From Chloroflexota bacterium (GTDB lineage: Bacteria; Chloroflexota; Dormibacteria; Dormibacterales; Dormibacteraceae): a stretch of DNA of 64,000 nt. The translations under genes were made by a program, and so were the position numbers. The stretch spans positions 19,177-83,176 of the forward strand of contig DMCH01000158.1 in assembly GCA_003446775.1 (NCBI GenBank), read 5' to 3'. The notes beneath the pieces were generated by a model. It saw nothing but the letters and a program-made list of their open reading frames with translations, was not told where the DNA came from and searched no databases. Positions within the stretch are counted from its first letter, which is position 1, and each line of letters opens with the position of its first letter. This document shows positions 1-8,677 of this stretch, piece after piece.

Positions 1-932
1 CGCACGTTCTTGCCCATCTCCGAGCCGTCGATGTCGATGTGGATGAAGGTCTTCACCTTGGGCGCGAAATCGGCGAGCTTCGCGGTGACGCGATCGTCGA
101 CGCGCATGCCGACCATCATCAGAACGTCGGCGTTCTGCACCGCCTTCAGGTTCCAACCGGTGCCCATGAACCCGGTCATGTGCAGCGACAGCGGGTGGTT
201 GACCGGGAACGCGCCGATGCCGAGCAGCGTGGTGCCGACCGGCGCGGCGGCCCTCTCGGCAAACTCGCGCAGCTCCGCTTCGGCGTGGCTCAGCAGGACG
301 CCGTGGCCCGCGAGCACGACCGGGCGTTCGGCTTCAGCCAGCGCGATCGCGGCCGCCTTCGCCAAGTCGAGGTTCACGTGCCCGTTGAGCTTGTAACCAG
401 GAATCGCCAACCGCTCGGGGAGCACGTGGGGCGCATCGGCCTGCTGCACGTCCTTGCAGATGTCGATGAGGATCGGCCCCGGCCGTCCGGTGGTCGCGAT
501 GTGGAACGCCTCGTGGATCACGCGCGGCAGCTGGTTGATGTCGGTGACGAGATAGCTGTGCTTGGTGACCGAGCTGGTGGCGCCGATGACGTCGGTCTCC
601 TGGAATGCATCTCGCCCCACCTGCGTGCTGGCGACCTGTCCCGTGATGGCGATCATCGGGACCGAGTCCATGTATGCCGTGGCGAGTCCGGTGACCAGGT
701 TCAGTGCGCCGGGCCCGGAGGTGGCGAACACGACGCCCGGCTTGCCGCAGGCGCGGGCGTAGCCATCGGCCATGTGGGCCGCGCCCTGCTCGTGCCGGAC
801 GAGGATGTGCTTGAGCTTGGGATGATCCGGCAGGCGCTGGTAGATGGGCAGGTTGGCGCCGCCGGGGTAGCCGAATATCAATTCGACTCCCTCGCGCTCC
901 AGCGCCTCCAGCAGCATGTCCGCTCCGGTCAC
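1..932 (-). CDS. ilvB: Acetolactate synthase large subunit, 5' part (gene runs off the left edge)
   Basis: Makes acetolactate or acetohydroxybutyrate from pyruvate with ThDP, the first common step of Val/Ile/Leu synthesis, in the cytoplasm. The first ~310 residues are visible. They open with the ThDP-enzyme N-terminal fold: GYPGGANLPIY near residue 22, the catalytic Glu in RHEQGAAHMADGYA, then TSGPGALN and ITGQV, followed by the start of the central FAD-type domain (MTGFMGTGWN). The start is a GTG: an in-frame TAA lies 24 bases upstream and AGGAG sits before the GTG. Expression is probably controlled by the attenuator and leader peptide immediately upstream. The C-terminal ThDP-binding half is outside the window. 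Family assignment is firm. Confidence 0.95.
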   Translation of the reverse strand, partial: MTGADMLLEALEREGVELIFGYPGGANLPIYQRLPDHPKLKHILVRHEQGAAHMADGYARACGKPGVVFATSGPGALNLVTGLATAYMDSVPMIAITGQVASTQVGRDAFQETDVIGATSSVTKHSYLVTDINQLPRVIHEAFHIATTGRPGPILIDICKDVQQADAPHVLPERLAIPGYKLNGHVNLDLAKAAAIALAEAERPVVLAGHGVLLSHAEAELREFAERAAAPVGTTLLGIGAFPVNHPLSLHMTGFMGTGWNLKAVQNADVLMMVGMRVDDRVTAKLADFAPKVKTFIHIDIDGSEMGKNV

Positions 933-960
933 TTCTTCTCCACTGCTCCTTTAGAAACAA

Positions 961-989
961 GAAGCCCCCGCCTTTCGGTCGGGGGCTTT
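961..989 (-). terminator. Attenuator terminator hairpin upstream of ilvB
   Basis: On the minus strand the sequence AGCCCCCGACC-GAAA-GGCGGGGGCT folds into a GC-rich stem with one bulged A and a GAAA tetraloop, followed by a moderately T-rich stretch (CTTGTTTCT). It lies between the leader peptide stop and the ilvB start, where an attenuation terminator belongs. The left arm (978-987) can pair instead with a perfect complement inside the leader gene. Confidence 0.8.
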
Positions 990-1032
990 GCGATCTCTTT
1001 GCGATTTGGGTTAGGTCGCGCGAGCCCCCGAC
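978..1032 (-). promoter_or_regulatory. Antiterminator pairing for the ilvB leader
   Basis: The last codons of the leader peptide contain GTCGGGGGCT (minus strand, 1032-1023). This is the exact 10-base complement of AGCCCCCGAC (987-978), the 5' arm of the terminator. Pairing of the two would block the terminator. If ribosomes stall at the Leu/Val/Ile codons of the leader, the 1023-1032 segment stays free and the antiterminator can form. If they reach the leader stop they cover it, and the terminator forms. The pairing is seen in the sequence; the mechanism is inferred from enteric and actinobacterial ilv attenuators. Confidence 0.75.
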
Positions 1033-1094
1033 TGACCAAGGCCAATAAGGCCCAGAAGGAGGAGGCCTACGAACACGCGCGACGACTTGTCCAT
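1011..1094 (-). CDS. ilvB leader peptide (27 aa)
   Basis: A 27-codon reading frame with an ATG start and TAA stop, just upstream of the ilvB attenuator. Residues 7-19 are almost entirely regulatory amino acids of this pathway: two Val, six Leu and one Ile in 13 positions, including four consecutive Leu. That composition, the position and the overlap of its 3' end with the antiterminator arm identify it as an attenuation leader like ilvB/ivbL leader peptides. No strong Shine-Dalgarno is visible before the ATG, so it may be translated from a short or leaderless 5' end. Confidence 0.8.
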   Translation of the reverse strand: MDKSSRVFVGLLLLGLIGLGQSGARAT

Positions 1095-1179
1095 GTGCTG
1101 CAGGATGTTAGGGCATGCCGGAGGCCTTTATTTGTGTTTGAGCCACAAATACCGATGAGGCGCCTTTGAATGGCTCTGG

Positions 1180-1236
1180 CCTCCCCGCCACGCGGGGAGG
1201 TCGGCTGCGCTCACGCAGCCGGGTGGGGAGTCGCAG
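1180..1236. repeat. Palindromic intergenic element, type A (composite)
   Basis: CCTCCCC/GGGGAGG inverted repeat (1180-1200), then a GGCTGCG/CGCAGCC hairpin, ending GGTGGGGAGTCGCA. The same order occurs reversed at 4496-4560 and expanded at 14338-14474, so it is a dispersed REP/MITE-like element. Confidence 0.7.
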
Positions 1237-1303
1237 GTTTACCCATAGTGCCGGTAGAGTTCGTCTTTCGCGCATGAAGCCAACTCCATCCCCCCACCCT
1301 GAC

Positions 1304-1324
1304 CCTCCCCGCGTGGCGGGGAGG
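1304..1324. repeat. Palindromic intergenic element, type A (core only)
   Basis: CCTCCCCGC-GTG-GCGGGGAGG. The loop GTG is the first GTG in frame with leuC, and the right arm (GGGGAGG) resembles a Shine-Dalgarno sequence, so the element overlaps the leuC start region. Confidence 0.7.
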
Positions 1325-2719
1325 TCAAAAACGCAGAGCCAGGAGTCAAAAACCCTGGGTCAGAAGCTGTGGGATTCGCACGTGGTCCGCACCGCACCCG
1401 GTGAGCCCGACCTCCTGTACGTCGACCTGCACCTGGTCCACGAGGTGACGTCGCCGCAGGCGTTCGAGGGGCTGAGGCTGGCGGGAAGGCACGTCCGGCG
1501 GCCCGACCTCACGCTGGCGACCATGGACCACAACGTCCCCACCCGAGGCGGCGCGCGGGCCGCCGACGAGCTGTCTCGCAAGCAGATGGACGTGCTGGCC
1601 GAGAACTGCCGCCGGGAGGGCATCCCGCTGCACCAGATCGGCAGCCGGCGGCAGGGCATCGTCCACGTCATCGGCCCCGAGCTCGGACTGACCCAGCCCG
1701 GGATGCTCATCGTCTGCGGCGATTCCCACACCTCCACCCACGGCGCGTTCGGGGCGCTGGCTTTTGGAATCGGAACGTCCGAGGTCGAGCTCGTGCTGGC
1801 CACGCAGTGCCTGCCTCAGACCCGCGCCCGCGACCTGGCGGTGACGGTCGAGGGCGAGCTCCCGCTCGGCGTGACGGCCAAGGATGTCGTCCTCGGGCTG
1901 ATCGGCCGCACCGGGATCTCGTTCGGGCAGGGTCACCTGGTCGAGTACCGGGGCTCGACGATGCGCGGCCTGAGCATGGAAGGCCGGATGACGGTCTGCA
2001 ACATGAGCATCGAGTGGGGCGCGAAGGCGGGCATGGTGAGCCCGGACGACACCACGTTCGCGTACCTGGAGCGCCGGCCGCATGCGCCGCGCGGCGGCGC
2101 CTGGGACGCCGCCATCGATTACTGGCGGTCGCTGGCGACCGATGCGGACGCGGTCTTCGACCACGAGATCCAGCTCGACGCCACCAAGCTAGAGCCGCAC
2201 GTCACCTGGGGCACGAACCCCGGACAGGTCGCGCCGGTGACCGGCCGAGTCCCCGAACCGCTCACGGACACCGACGTGCGCGCGCTGCGCTACATGGACC
2301 TGCGCCCGGGCACCGCACTGGCGGACATCGCCATCGACCGGGTCTTCATCGGCTCGTGCACGAACGCCCGGCTCGAGGACCTTCGCGCCGCGTCGAAGGT
2401 GATTGCGGGCAAGCATGTGCATCCGAAGGTGCGCGCCATGGTGGTGCCGGGGTCCGCCACGGTCAAGCGTGCCGCGGAGGATGAGGGTCTCGACGCGATC
2501 TTCAAGGCCGCGGGTTTCGAGTGGCGCAACGCGGGGTGCTCGATGTGTCTCGGCATGAACCCAGACATCCTGGCTCCCGGCGAGCGATGCGCGTCGACCA
2601 GCAACCGCAACTTCGAGGGCCGGCAGGGTGCCGGCGGGCGCACGCACCTGATGAGCCCCCCAATGGCGGCCGCGGCCGCGGTGACCGGCCACCTGGTCGA
2701 CGTTCGCGAGTTGCTCTAA
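1313..2719 (+). CDS. leuC: 3-isopropylmalate dehydratase large subunit
   Basis: With LeuD, isomerises 2-isopropylmalate to 3-isopropylmalate in leucine synthesis. Aconitase-superfamily [4Fe-4S] enzyme of 468 aa, the usual length. Near the N-terminus it has KLWDSHVV and [12 protein letters not shown]; then [26 protein letters not shown], and the three cluster cysteines at C349 (IGSCTNAR), C409 and C412 (CSMCLGMN). Start is uncertain. The GTG at 1313 lies in the loop of a palindromic element and adds about 14 residues to the family N-terminus. CTG at 1355, nine bases after AGGAG, would begin right at the conserved LGQKLWD. An ATG at 1274 is further upstream. leuD starts 2 bases after the stop. 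Confidence 0.95.
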   Translation: MAGRSKTQSQESKTLGQKLWDSHVVRTAPGEPDLLYVDLHLVHEVTSPQAFEGLRLAGRHVRRPDLTLATMDHNVPTRGGARAADELSRKQMDVLAENCRREGIPLHQIGSRRQGIVHVIGPELGLTQPGMLIVCGDSHTSTHGAFGALAFGIGTSEVELVLATQCLPQTRARDLAVTVEGELPLGVTAKDVVLGLIGRTGISFGQGHLVEYRGSTMRGLSMEGRMTVCNMSIEWGAKAGMVSPDDTTFAYLERRPHAPRGGAWDAAIDYWRSLATDADAVFDHEIQLDATKLEPHVTWGTNPGQVAPVTGRVPEPLTDTDVRALRYMDLRPGTALADIAIDRVFIGSCTNARLEDLRAASKVIAGKHVHPKVRAMVVPGSATVKRAAEDEGLDAIFKAAGFEWRNAGCSMCLGMNPDILAPGERCASTSNRNFEGRQGAGGRTHLMSPPMAAAAAVTGHLVDVRELL

Positions 2720-2721
2720 GG

Positions 2722-3309
2722 ATGGAGGCCGTCAAGCGCGTCACCGGCCGGATGCTTCCCCTGGACCGCGCGGACGTGGACACGGACCAGATCATTCCGA
2801 AGCAGTTCCTCAAGCGCATCGAGCGGACCGGCTTCGGCCCATTCCTCTTCTATGACTGGCGGCAGGCGGAGGACTTCGTTCTCAACAGACCGGAGCACGA
2901 CGGCGCGTCGGTGATGGTCACCGGCGCAAATTTCGGCTGCGGCTCGTCGCGCGAGCACGCGCCGTGGGCGATTCGCGACGCGGGCTTCCGCGCCATCGTG
3001 GCGCCGACCTTCGCGGACATCTTCAAGGCCAACTGCTACAAAACCGGATTGCTGGCGGTGACGCTGCCAGAAAGCCAGGTCCGCCACCTTATCGACCTCG
3101 CGTCGGAAGATCCTGCGGCCGAGGTCACCGTCGACTTGGTGACGCAAGAGGTGCGCGGCGACTGGTTCGCCTACCGATTCGAGATCGACGCGTTTGTGCG
3201 CGAGTGCCTGCTTGGAGGCCTGGACGAGATCGGGCTCGTCGAGCGCCACCAGTCATCGATCTCCGCGTTCGAAGGCCGTCGCGCGGCGTTTCTACCCGCG
3301 GTCAAGTGA
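2722..3309 (+). CDS. leuD: 3-isopropylmalate dehydratase small subunit
   Basis: Small 'swivel' subunit that pairs with LeuC. 195 aa, normal length. Diagnostic motifs in order: DVDTDQIIPKQFLK near residue 16, the conserved GANFGCGSSREHAPWA loop near 70, and FADIFKANCYKTGLL. ATG is 2 bases after the leuC stop, so the two are translated as one operon. The last codons overlap the next gene by GTGA, which suggests translational coupling to an aminotransferase gene not usually part of leucine operons. Confidence 0.95.
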   Translation: MEAVKRVTGRMLPLDRADVDTDQIIPKQFLKRIERTGFGPFLFYDWRQAEDFVLNRPEHDGASVMVTGANFGCGSSREHAPWAIRDAGFRAIVAPTFADIFKANCYKTGLLAVTLPESQVRHLIDLASEDPAAEVTVDLVTQEVRGDWFAYRFEIDAFVRECLLGGLDEIGLVERHQSSISAFEGRRAAFLPAVK

Positions 3310-4484
3310 GGTCCGAGTTTCTCAGCTTCTCACCACCCCTCATCGGAGAGGAGGAGATAGAGGAGGTCGTGAAGGCGCTGCGCTCGGGCTGGATCACGAC
3401 CGGTCCTCGGGTCGACCGCTTCCAGTCCGAGTTTCGCGACTTCATCGGAGCGGAGGCGGCGCTGGCGCTCAACTCGTGCACCGGCGCGCTGCACATCGCT
3501 TTGGCAGTGCTCGGTATTGGACCAGGCGACCGAGTGGTCAGCACGCCGATGACATTTGCCTCGACCATCCACGTCATCGAACACGTCGGCGCGCAGCCGG
3601 TGCTGGTGGACGTCGAACCGGACACCCTGAACATCGACCCGGAACGCATCGAGGCCGCAGTGCGCGCCGATCCGACGATCAAGGCGATCATGCCGGTCCA
3701 CCTCTACGGCCACCCGTGTGAGATGGACGCGATCCTCGACATCGCGCGGCGCTACAAGCTGGCGGTGATCGAAGACGCCGCGCACGCGCTGCCCGCGTCG
3801 TATCGCGGCCGGATGATCGGCGCTCCAGCCGGAGGCGATGTCACCAACCTGGTCGCGTTCTCGTTCTACGCGAACAAGAACCTGGCCACAGGTGAAGGCG
3901 GGATGCTGACGGGCCCGCAGGACCTCATAGATCAGGCGCGCAAGTGGTCCCTCCACGGGATGAGCAGGGATGCTCACCAGCGCTACGCGGAGGAGGGCTC
4001 GTGGTTTTACGAGGTGGAGCTGCCTGGCTTCAAATACAACATGCCCGACGTCCAGGCCGCGATCGGAATCCACCAGCTCGCGAAACTGCCCGCCATGCAG
4101 CGGAGGCGGAAAGAGATCGTGGACCAGTACGACGAAGCCTTAGCTGGCCTAGTTGGACTGGAGCGCCCTGTACAGCGCCCGCACGTCGAGCACGCCTGTC
4201 ACGTTTACCCCATTCGCCTCAACCTCGAGCGCCTGACCATCAACCGATCGCGTTTCATCGCCGAGCTGAGGGAACGGAACATCGGCTCCTCGGTGCACTT
4301 CATCCCGATCCACATCCATCCGTACTACCGCGACAAATACGGCTTCAAGCCGGACCACTTCCCGATTGCTTACGGCGCATATCAGCGCCTGGTTTCTCTG
4401 CCGCTGAGCCCGAAATTCACCGACGGTGACGTCGCCGACGTCATCGAGGCCGTCACCGACATCCTGGAGAAGAATTCGCGCTAG
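3306..4484 (+). CDS. DegT/DnrJ/EryC1-type PLP aminotransferase
   Basis: 392-aa PLP enzyme of the sugar-aminotransferase family (ArnB, WecE and PseC relatives), which transfers an amino group to a keto-sugar nucleotide. Visible motifs: SGWITTGPRVDRFQ near residue 30, NSCTGALHIAL, TPMTFASTIHVI, the cofactor-holding IEDAAHALPA, and the Schiff-base Lys191 in FYANKNLATGEGG. GTG start (3306) overlaps the leuD stop by GTGA, so it is read as the third gene of a leuCD operon. A sugar-nucleotide role fits the polysaccharide locus 27 kb downstream better than leucine synthesis. Substrate cannot be read from sequence. Confidence 0.88.
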   Translation: MRSEFLSFSPPLIGEEEIEEVVKALRSGWITTGPRVDRFQSEFRDFIGAEAALALNSCTGALHIALAVLGIGPGDRVVSTPMTFASTIHVIEHVGAQPVLVDVEPDTLNIDPERIEAAVRADPTIKAIMPVHLYGHPCEMDAILDIARRYKLAVIEDAAHALPASYRGRMIGAPAGGDVTNLVAFSFYANKNLATGEGGMLTGPQDLIDQARKWSLHGMSRDAHQRYAEEGSWFYEVELPGFKYNMPDVQAAIGIHQLAKLPAMQRRRKEIVDQYDEALAGLVGLERPVQRPHVEHACHVYPIRLNLERLTINRSRFIAELRERNIGSSVHFIPIHIHPYYRDKYGFKPDHFPIAYGAYQRLVSLPLSPKFTDGDVADVIEAVTDILEKNSR

Positions 4485-4495
4485 GTCGGCTATCG

Positions 4496-4560
4496 GTTAG
4501 TGCGACTCCCCACGCGGCTGCGCCCTGCGGGCGGAGCCGACCTCCCCACAAGTGGGGAGG
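4496..4560. repeat. Palindromic intergenic element, type A (reverse copy)
   Basis: Reads TTAGTGCGACTCCCCAC, a GGCTGCG..CGGAGCC arm, then CCTCCCCACAAGTGGGGAGG. It is the reverse orientation of the element at 1180-1236 and fills most of the gap between two convergent genes (3306-4484 and 4569-8612). Confidence 0.7.
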
Positions 4561-4568
4561 CCAGGAGG

Positions 4569-7198
4569 CTACGTCAACGTGTACGAGGTCCCGGGGAAGT
4601 AAGCGTCGTAGGCGGCCGCGCTGCTCGCGTCGCGGACCCAGACCGAGTAGCGGTAGGTGCCGGCGGGCAATCCTGTCGTGTTCCAGCTGAATGAGGCGTT
4701 GCCGGAGTAGGCCTGCACAATCGTCCAGCTGCCGCCAGGGGCAAGGAGCCAGAACTCGTAGCGCGGATTGGTGCACCCCGAAGCGCTGGCGGTGATGGTG
4801 ATGGTGGTGCCATGCGCTTGCGGGGAAGTGGGCGCCGCGGAGGCGGTCACCGAGGTGCAAGGCGTGGTCGTGAGCGTGTACACCGTGCCGGGGACGAACG
4901 CGTCGTAGGCGGCCGAGCTGCTGACGTCGCGCACCCAGACCGAGTAGCTGTAAGTGCCCGCGTGCGGGTTCGTGTTCCAGTTGAATGTGGCGCTGCTCGA
5001 ATAACCCTGGGCAATCGTCCAGCTGCCTCCGGGGGACAGGATCCAGAACTCGTAGCGCGCGTTGGGGCAGCCTGAGGCGCTGGCCGAGATGGTGACGAGG
5101 GTGCCCGCCGCCTGCGGGGAGGCCGGCGCAGCGGAGGCGGCTACTGAGGTGCATGTCGCAGAGGTCAGCGTGAACGCGATACCCGGCAAGTAACTGTCGT
5201 AAGCGGCCGCGCTGCTGGCGTCGCGGACCCACACGGAGTAGCGGTAGATGCCGGCAGGCGGGGTCGTGTTCCAGTTGAACGTCGCACTGGCGGAATAGGC
5301 CTGCGCGATGGTCCAGCTGCCTCCAGGGGTCAGGAGCCAGAACTCATATCGCGGGTTGGGGCAGCCCGAGGCGCTGGCGGTGATGGCGACGGGCGTGCCA
5401 GCTGTTTGCGGGGAGGCCGGCGCCGCGGACGCGGTTACCGAAGTACAGGCCCCGGACGTCAGCGTGTACGGGATGCCCGGGACGTATGTGTCGTAGCTGG
5501 CGCCCACGCTGCTGGCGTCGCGAACCCAGACTGATACGTAATAATTGCCGACCGCATCGCCGGTGGTGTTCCAGTTGAAAGTGGCGCTGCTGGAGTAAGC
5601 CTGCGCCACTGTCCAGCTGCCTCCTGGAGGAAGAATCCAGAACTGGTAGCGCGGGTTAGGGCAAAAAGAGGCGCTGGCGGAAGCGGTCACAACGATCTGT
5701 GTCCCGACGAACTGCGGCGAAGGCACGCTCGGGCTCAGAGTCGCGCCGGTGCATGCGTTGATCACAAAGGGAACGACTGTGTACTGGTCGTAGGAGACCG
5801 GTCGTGTGGAGTCACGGACGTCGACCTCGAAGTTGTAGTTACCGCCTGGCGCGCCCGCCGTCGACCACGTATATGTGCGCGACGTGCTGTAGTCCTGCAA
5901 CAGCGTCCAACCTGCGCCTGGGGTCTGGTAGTAGAACCTGTAGAGCGGCGAGGGACAGATGGTCGTGGTTGCCGTGAAAGTGACCATGGTGCTCGGGCCC
6001 TGCGGCGAGGGCGGGTTGGCCGTGAGTGTGGGCGCCGTGCAGGCCGGGTTGGCAAGCGTGAACGTGACGCTGGCGCTCGCCTCAGCGGCGGTGGTCGCTC
6101 CCACATTCCTCACCTCGGCCCTGAGGCCGTAGCCACCTAGGGGCTGTCCGGTGGTGTTCCAGCTGTACGTGCTCGCGCTGCCATAGTCCTGGACGACGCC
6201 ATAAGACTGGTTCGGTTTGGCAATCGAAAAGCGGTACTGCGGTGTGCCGGGACAGGTCGCGGCGGCAGTCAGCACAACAGTGGCGCCGGGAGTCTGCGGC
6301 GGCGCGGGACTGGTCGCAAGTGTCACCGCGCTGCAGGCAGTCAGGACAAACGAGAGCTGGACGCTCTGCATCGTGTTCGGCGCAGCTGCTCCGCCCTTGG
6401 CGTCGAGCTCGAGGCCATAGGTCCCGCCAACACCGTTTCCGACCCACGTGAACGTGCTGCTGGCGCTGAAATCCTGCACCACCGCGTAAGCGCCACCAGG
6501 CGGCTGGATCATGAACCGGTACTGCGGTGCGCCCACACACGTCGCGCTGCCCGTGAGCAAGACCTGCGAGCCGGTCGGCTGAGGCGATGTCTTGTCCGTC
6601 GTAAACGCGGCGCCGGAGCACGACGTCAGCGAGAACGGCATCGACTGGGATGCTTCAGACGCAGAGCTGACTGATTTCACACGCACGTCGACGGAGAAGA
6701 TGTATGCGCCGTAAGGATTGCTCGTCGTGTTCCACGCATAGGTCGCGGTCGGGCTATAGGGCTCGACGACGCTGGTGGTCCCGCCCGGAGACGTCTCCGA
6801 GAACTGGTACTCGGGCGTACCCGAGCATGTGCCCACCGCTGTGAACACAACCTGCGTGCTCGGCAGCTGCGGCGACGCGTGGTCGGCGGTGAGCGACGGC
6901 GTCGAACAGCGCGCGAGGCGGAACGAAATCGTCGCCACCGTGTCGTAGGTCACCGAAGAGCCGGCGTTCCTGGCGGCAACCTGCACGGAGTACGTGCCGA
7001 GCGGTGTGTTTGATGCTGTGTTCCACGTCCACGTGCTGGTGGTCGAGTAAGCCCGTGCCACAGCCCATGCGCCGCCAGGAGGCTGGAGGTAGAACTGGTA
7101 CTCCGGGGTGCCCGCGCAGAACGCGCTGCCTGTGAACGTGATGGCTGCGCCGGGGATCTGCGGCGTCGGCTTGTCGGCGCTGATGGCGCCGGCGGAGC
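4569..7198 (-). repeat. Nine tandem ~98-aa Ig-like repeats
   Basis: C-terminal part of the GH18 gene. Each unit is about 290-300 bases, begins with a Cys codon and ends before TLT or TS linkers. Units 7-9 are close to the repeats of the other seven proteins; units 1-6 are older and more divergent. Confidence 0.85.
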
Positions 7199-8612
7199 AC
7201 TGGCCGAACTTGCTGAGGATCATGTTCCAGAGCTCCGGCGCTCCACCGCCGTAGTTCAGGGCGAAGATGCCCGCACCGCGCAGGCCGTCGCGGATGACGA
7301 GGTCGTACTTGTTGCCCAGCGCCGTGGCGTCGTCCCAGTACATCTCGCGAGTGCAGCCTGCGGTCGAGCTCGTCCACGTGTCCCAGCGCGTGGCGCTGCC
7401 AGCGTCGCGCGTGACGCGGTGGATGTGGTAGTCGCTGTTGTAGACGTATCCGTTCTCAGTCGAAGCGTCCAGGTACCCGTCGGCTACTGCCTGCGTGCTT
7501 GCCACCGCATTTTCCGGGGCGTTGCTGGGCGTGTAGCCGGCGACGCATACCTTGCGGCCGTAGTAGGGCATGCCCATGATCACCTTGGACCCGGGCACCA
7601 CCGCCCTGTACTCAGACGAGGCGCGGCCCTGGTTGAAGAGGTACGTCGAGAGCGGCGACGTGGGGCCGATGCAGAAGCTGGGGCAGCTCAGCGGCGGCGA
7701 GTCCCAGTTTGCGTACTCCATGTCGTACGCCATCACGAAGAATGAATCCGCGTAGCTCGCGAGAGCAGCGATGTCGAAGAAACCGAGAAACGGACAGGTG
7801 CTGCAGTCGCGAAAGCCGGCCGAACCTGAGTACGTGTCCACGGAGATGTATGAGGACGGGAGCGCCGCCCGCATGTTCTTCACGAATGTCGTGAAGAGCG
7901 ATTGAGAAGACTGCACCGCCCCGGTGCTTGGATCCGTGCAGTTTGTGTTGTTGCTCTCGTAGTCGATGTTTACCCCGTCGATACCCTTATCGGCGACCTG
8001 CGCGACAGTGCGCTGGATCGTCAACGTGCTCCGTGGAGCCTGCAGGGCCGAGCACATGTTGGGCGTGCCGTATGTCGAGTCGAACATGATGAGGGTCAGG
8101 ACCACCTTCGTCCCGTTCGCGTGAGCGGTTTGGATCAATCCCGGCACAGGTCCATAGGGGTCATTCCAGATGGACAGCGCGGAGTCATCGCTGAAGTCGC
8201 CGCTCCACGTGACATGCACTCCGAAGTACGCGACGGTCGACAGCAGTGACATGTTCCAAGACGGATAGCCGACCGTGGGATCGCCAAGGCTGCTCGCAAA
8301 CGCAAAGCCGAAAACCTCGCGAAACATCCGGGGGTTGCTCACGTCCTGAACGGATGTGGTTTTGGCGAGGGCAAGCGGCGCGTAGGTGTGAATAGGGGCG
8401 GTGGCTTCGAACTGCGCCGCGGCGGCCATCGTGGGCGATGCGCTGTCTCGGAACTTCCGCAAGGCCGCACTCTCAGGGGCGATCGCAGCCGCGGGCCGAG
8501 CCGCGTGAGGCGGGCTCGACGCCTGAACCGGGCCCACCGGGATCAGCGCAATCAGCGGCACCACACCGCAGATCAATGCTCCGACGAAATGGCGCAACCG
8601 GTGCTTGGACAT
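4569..8612 (-). CDS. Secreted GH18-domain protein with nine C-terminal Ig-like repeats
   Basis: 1347-aa exported protein. Start is the ATG at 8612 (MSKHRLRHF), not the one 30 bases upstream, because a TTGACC-N18-TAGAGT promoter lies across the longer N-terminus and the second GH18 gene starts the same way. A signal peptide spans about residues 1-32. Residues ~95-468 form a GH18 barrel with DGVNIDYE at 212-219 (catalytic Glu219), as in chitinases and the YaaH/SleL peptidoglycan hydrolases. From Cys471 there are nine ~98-residue repeats, each starting Cys and with a second Cys before a YxFW-like motif. The first six are divergent and the last three match the repeats of neighbouring genes. No LPXTG or C-terminal membrane anchor. 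Substrate (chitin, peptidoglycan or polysaccharide) unknown. Confidence 0.88.
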   Translation of the reverse strand: MSKHRLRHFVGALICGVVPLIALIPVGPVQASSPPHAARPAAAIAPESAALRKFRDSASPTMAAAAQFEATAPIHTYAPLALAKTTSVQDVSNPRMFREVFGFAFASSLGDPTVGYPSWNMSLLSTVAYFGVHVTWSGDFSDDSALSIWNDPYGPVPGLIQTAHANGTKVVLTLIMFDSTYGTPNMCSALQAPRSTLTIQRTVAQVADKGIDGVNIDYESNNTNCTDPSTGAVQSSQSLFTTFVKNMRAALPSSYISVDTYSGSAGFRDCSTCPFLGFFDIAALASYADSFFVMAYDMEYANWDSPPLSCPSFCIGPTSPLSTYLFNQGRASSEYRAVVPGSKVIMGMPYYGRKVCVAGYTPSNAPENAVASTQAVADGYLDASTENGYVYNSDYHIHRVTRDAGSATRWDTWTSSTAGCTREMYWDDATALGNKYDLVIRDGLRGAGIFALNYGGGAPELWNMILSKFGQCSAGAISADKPTPQIPGAAITFTGSAFCAGTPEYQFYLQPPGGAWAVARAYSTTSTWTWNTASNTPLGTYSVQVAARNAGSSVTYDTVATISFRLARCSTPSLTADHASPQLPSTQVVFTAVGTCSGTPEYQFSETSPGGTTSVVEPYSPTATYAWNTTSNPYGAYIFSVDVRVKSVSSASEASQSMPFSLTSCSGAAFTTDKTSPQPTGSQVLLTGSATCVGAPQYRFMIQPPGGAYAVVQDFSASSTFTWVGNGVGGTYGLELDAKGGAAAPNTMQSVQLSFVLTACSAVTLATSPAPPQTPGATVVLTAAATCPGTPQYRFSIAKPNQSYGVVQDYGSASTYSWNTTGQPLGGYGLRAEVRNVGATTAAEASASVTFTLANPACTAPTLTANPPSPQGPSTMVTFTATTTICPSPLYRFYYQTPGAGWTLLQDYSTSRTYTWSTAGAPGGNYNFEVDVRDSTRPVSYDQYTVVPFVINACTGATLSPSVPSPQFVGTQIVVTASASASFCPNPRYQFWILPPGGSWTVAQAYSSSATFNWNTTGDAVGNYYVSVWVRDASSVGASYDTYVPGIPYTLTSGACTSVTASAAPASPQTAGTPVAITASASGCPNPRYEFWLLTPGGSWTIAQAYSASATFNWNTTPPAGIYRYSVWVRDASSAAAYDSYLPGIAFTLTSATCTSVAASAAPASPQAAGTLVTISASASGCPNARYEFWILSPGGSWTIAQGYSSSATFNWNTNPHAGTYSYSVWVRDVSSSAAYDAFVPGTVYTLTTTPCTSVTASAAPTSPQAHGTTITITASASGCTNPRYEFWLLAPGGSWTIVQAYSGNASFSWNTTGLPAGTYRYSVWVRDASSAAAYDAYFPGTSYTLT

Positions 8613-8628
8613 GGGCAAAACCAAACGC

Positions 8629-8658
8629 ACTCTAGGCTCCATCGCCCATCAAGGTCAA
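8629..8658 (-). promoter_or_regulatory. Promoter of the first GH18 gene
   Basis: TTGACC (8658-8653), 18-base spacer, TAGAGT (8634-8629). The ATG at 8612 is 16 bases beyond the -10 box, leaving a leader of about 9 bases. The second GH18 gene has nearly the same promoter. Confidence 0.7.
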
Positions 8659-8677
8659 ATCACGGATGTAAACGGAT

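Noticed and set aside
334..960. Long minus-strand frame rich in Arg and Gly, and a plus-strand frame over 39-1169
   Set aside because: Both are off-frame readings of ilvB; the ilvB frame carries all ThDP-enzyme motifs.
961..1094. T-box or riboswitch upstream of ilvB
   Set aside because: No T-box sequence or aptamer-like fold is seen; the leader peptide with complementary arms explains the region.
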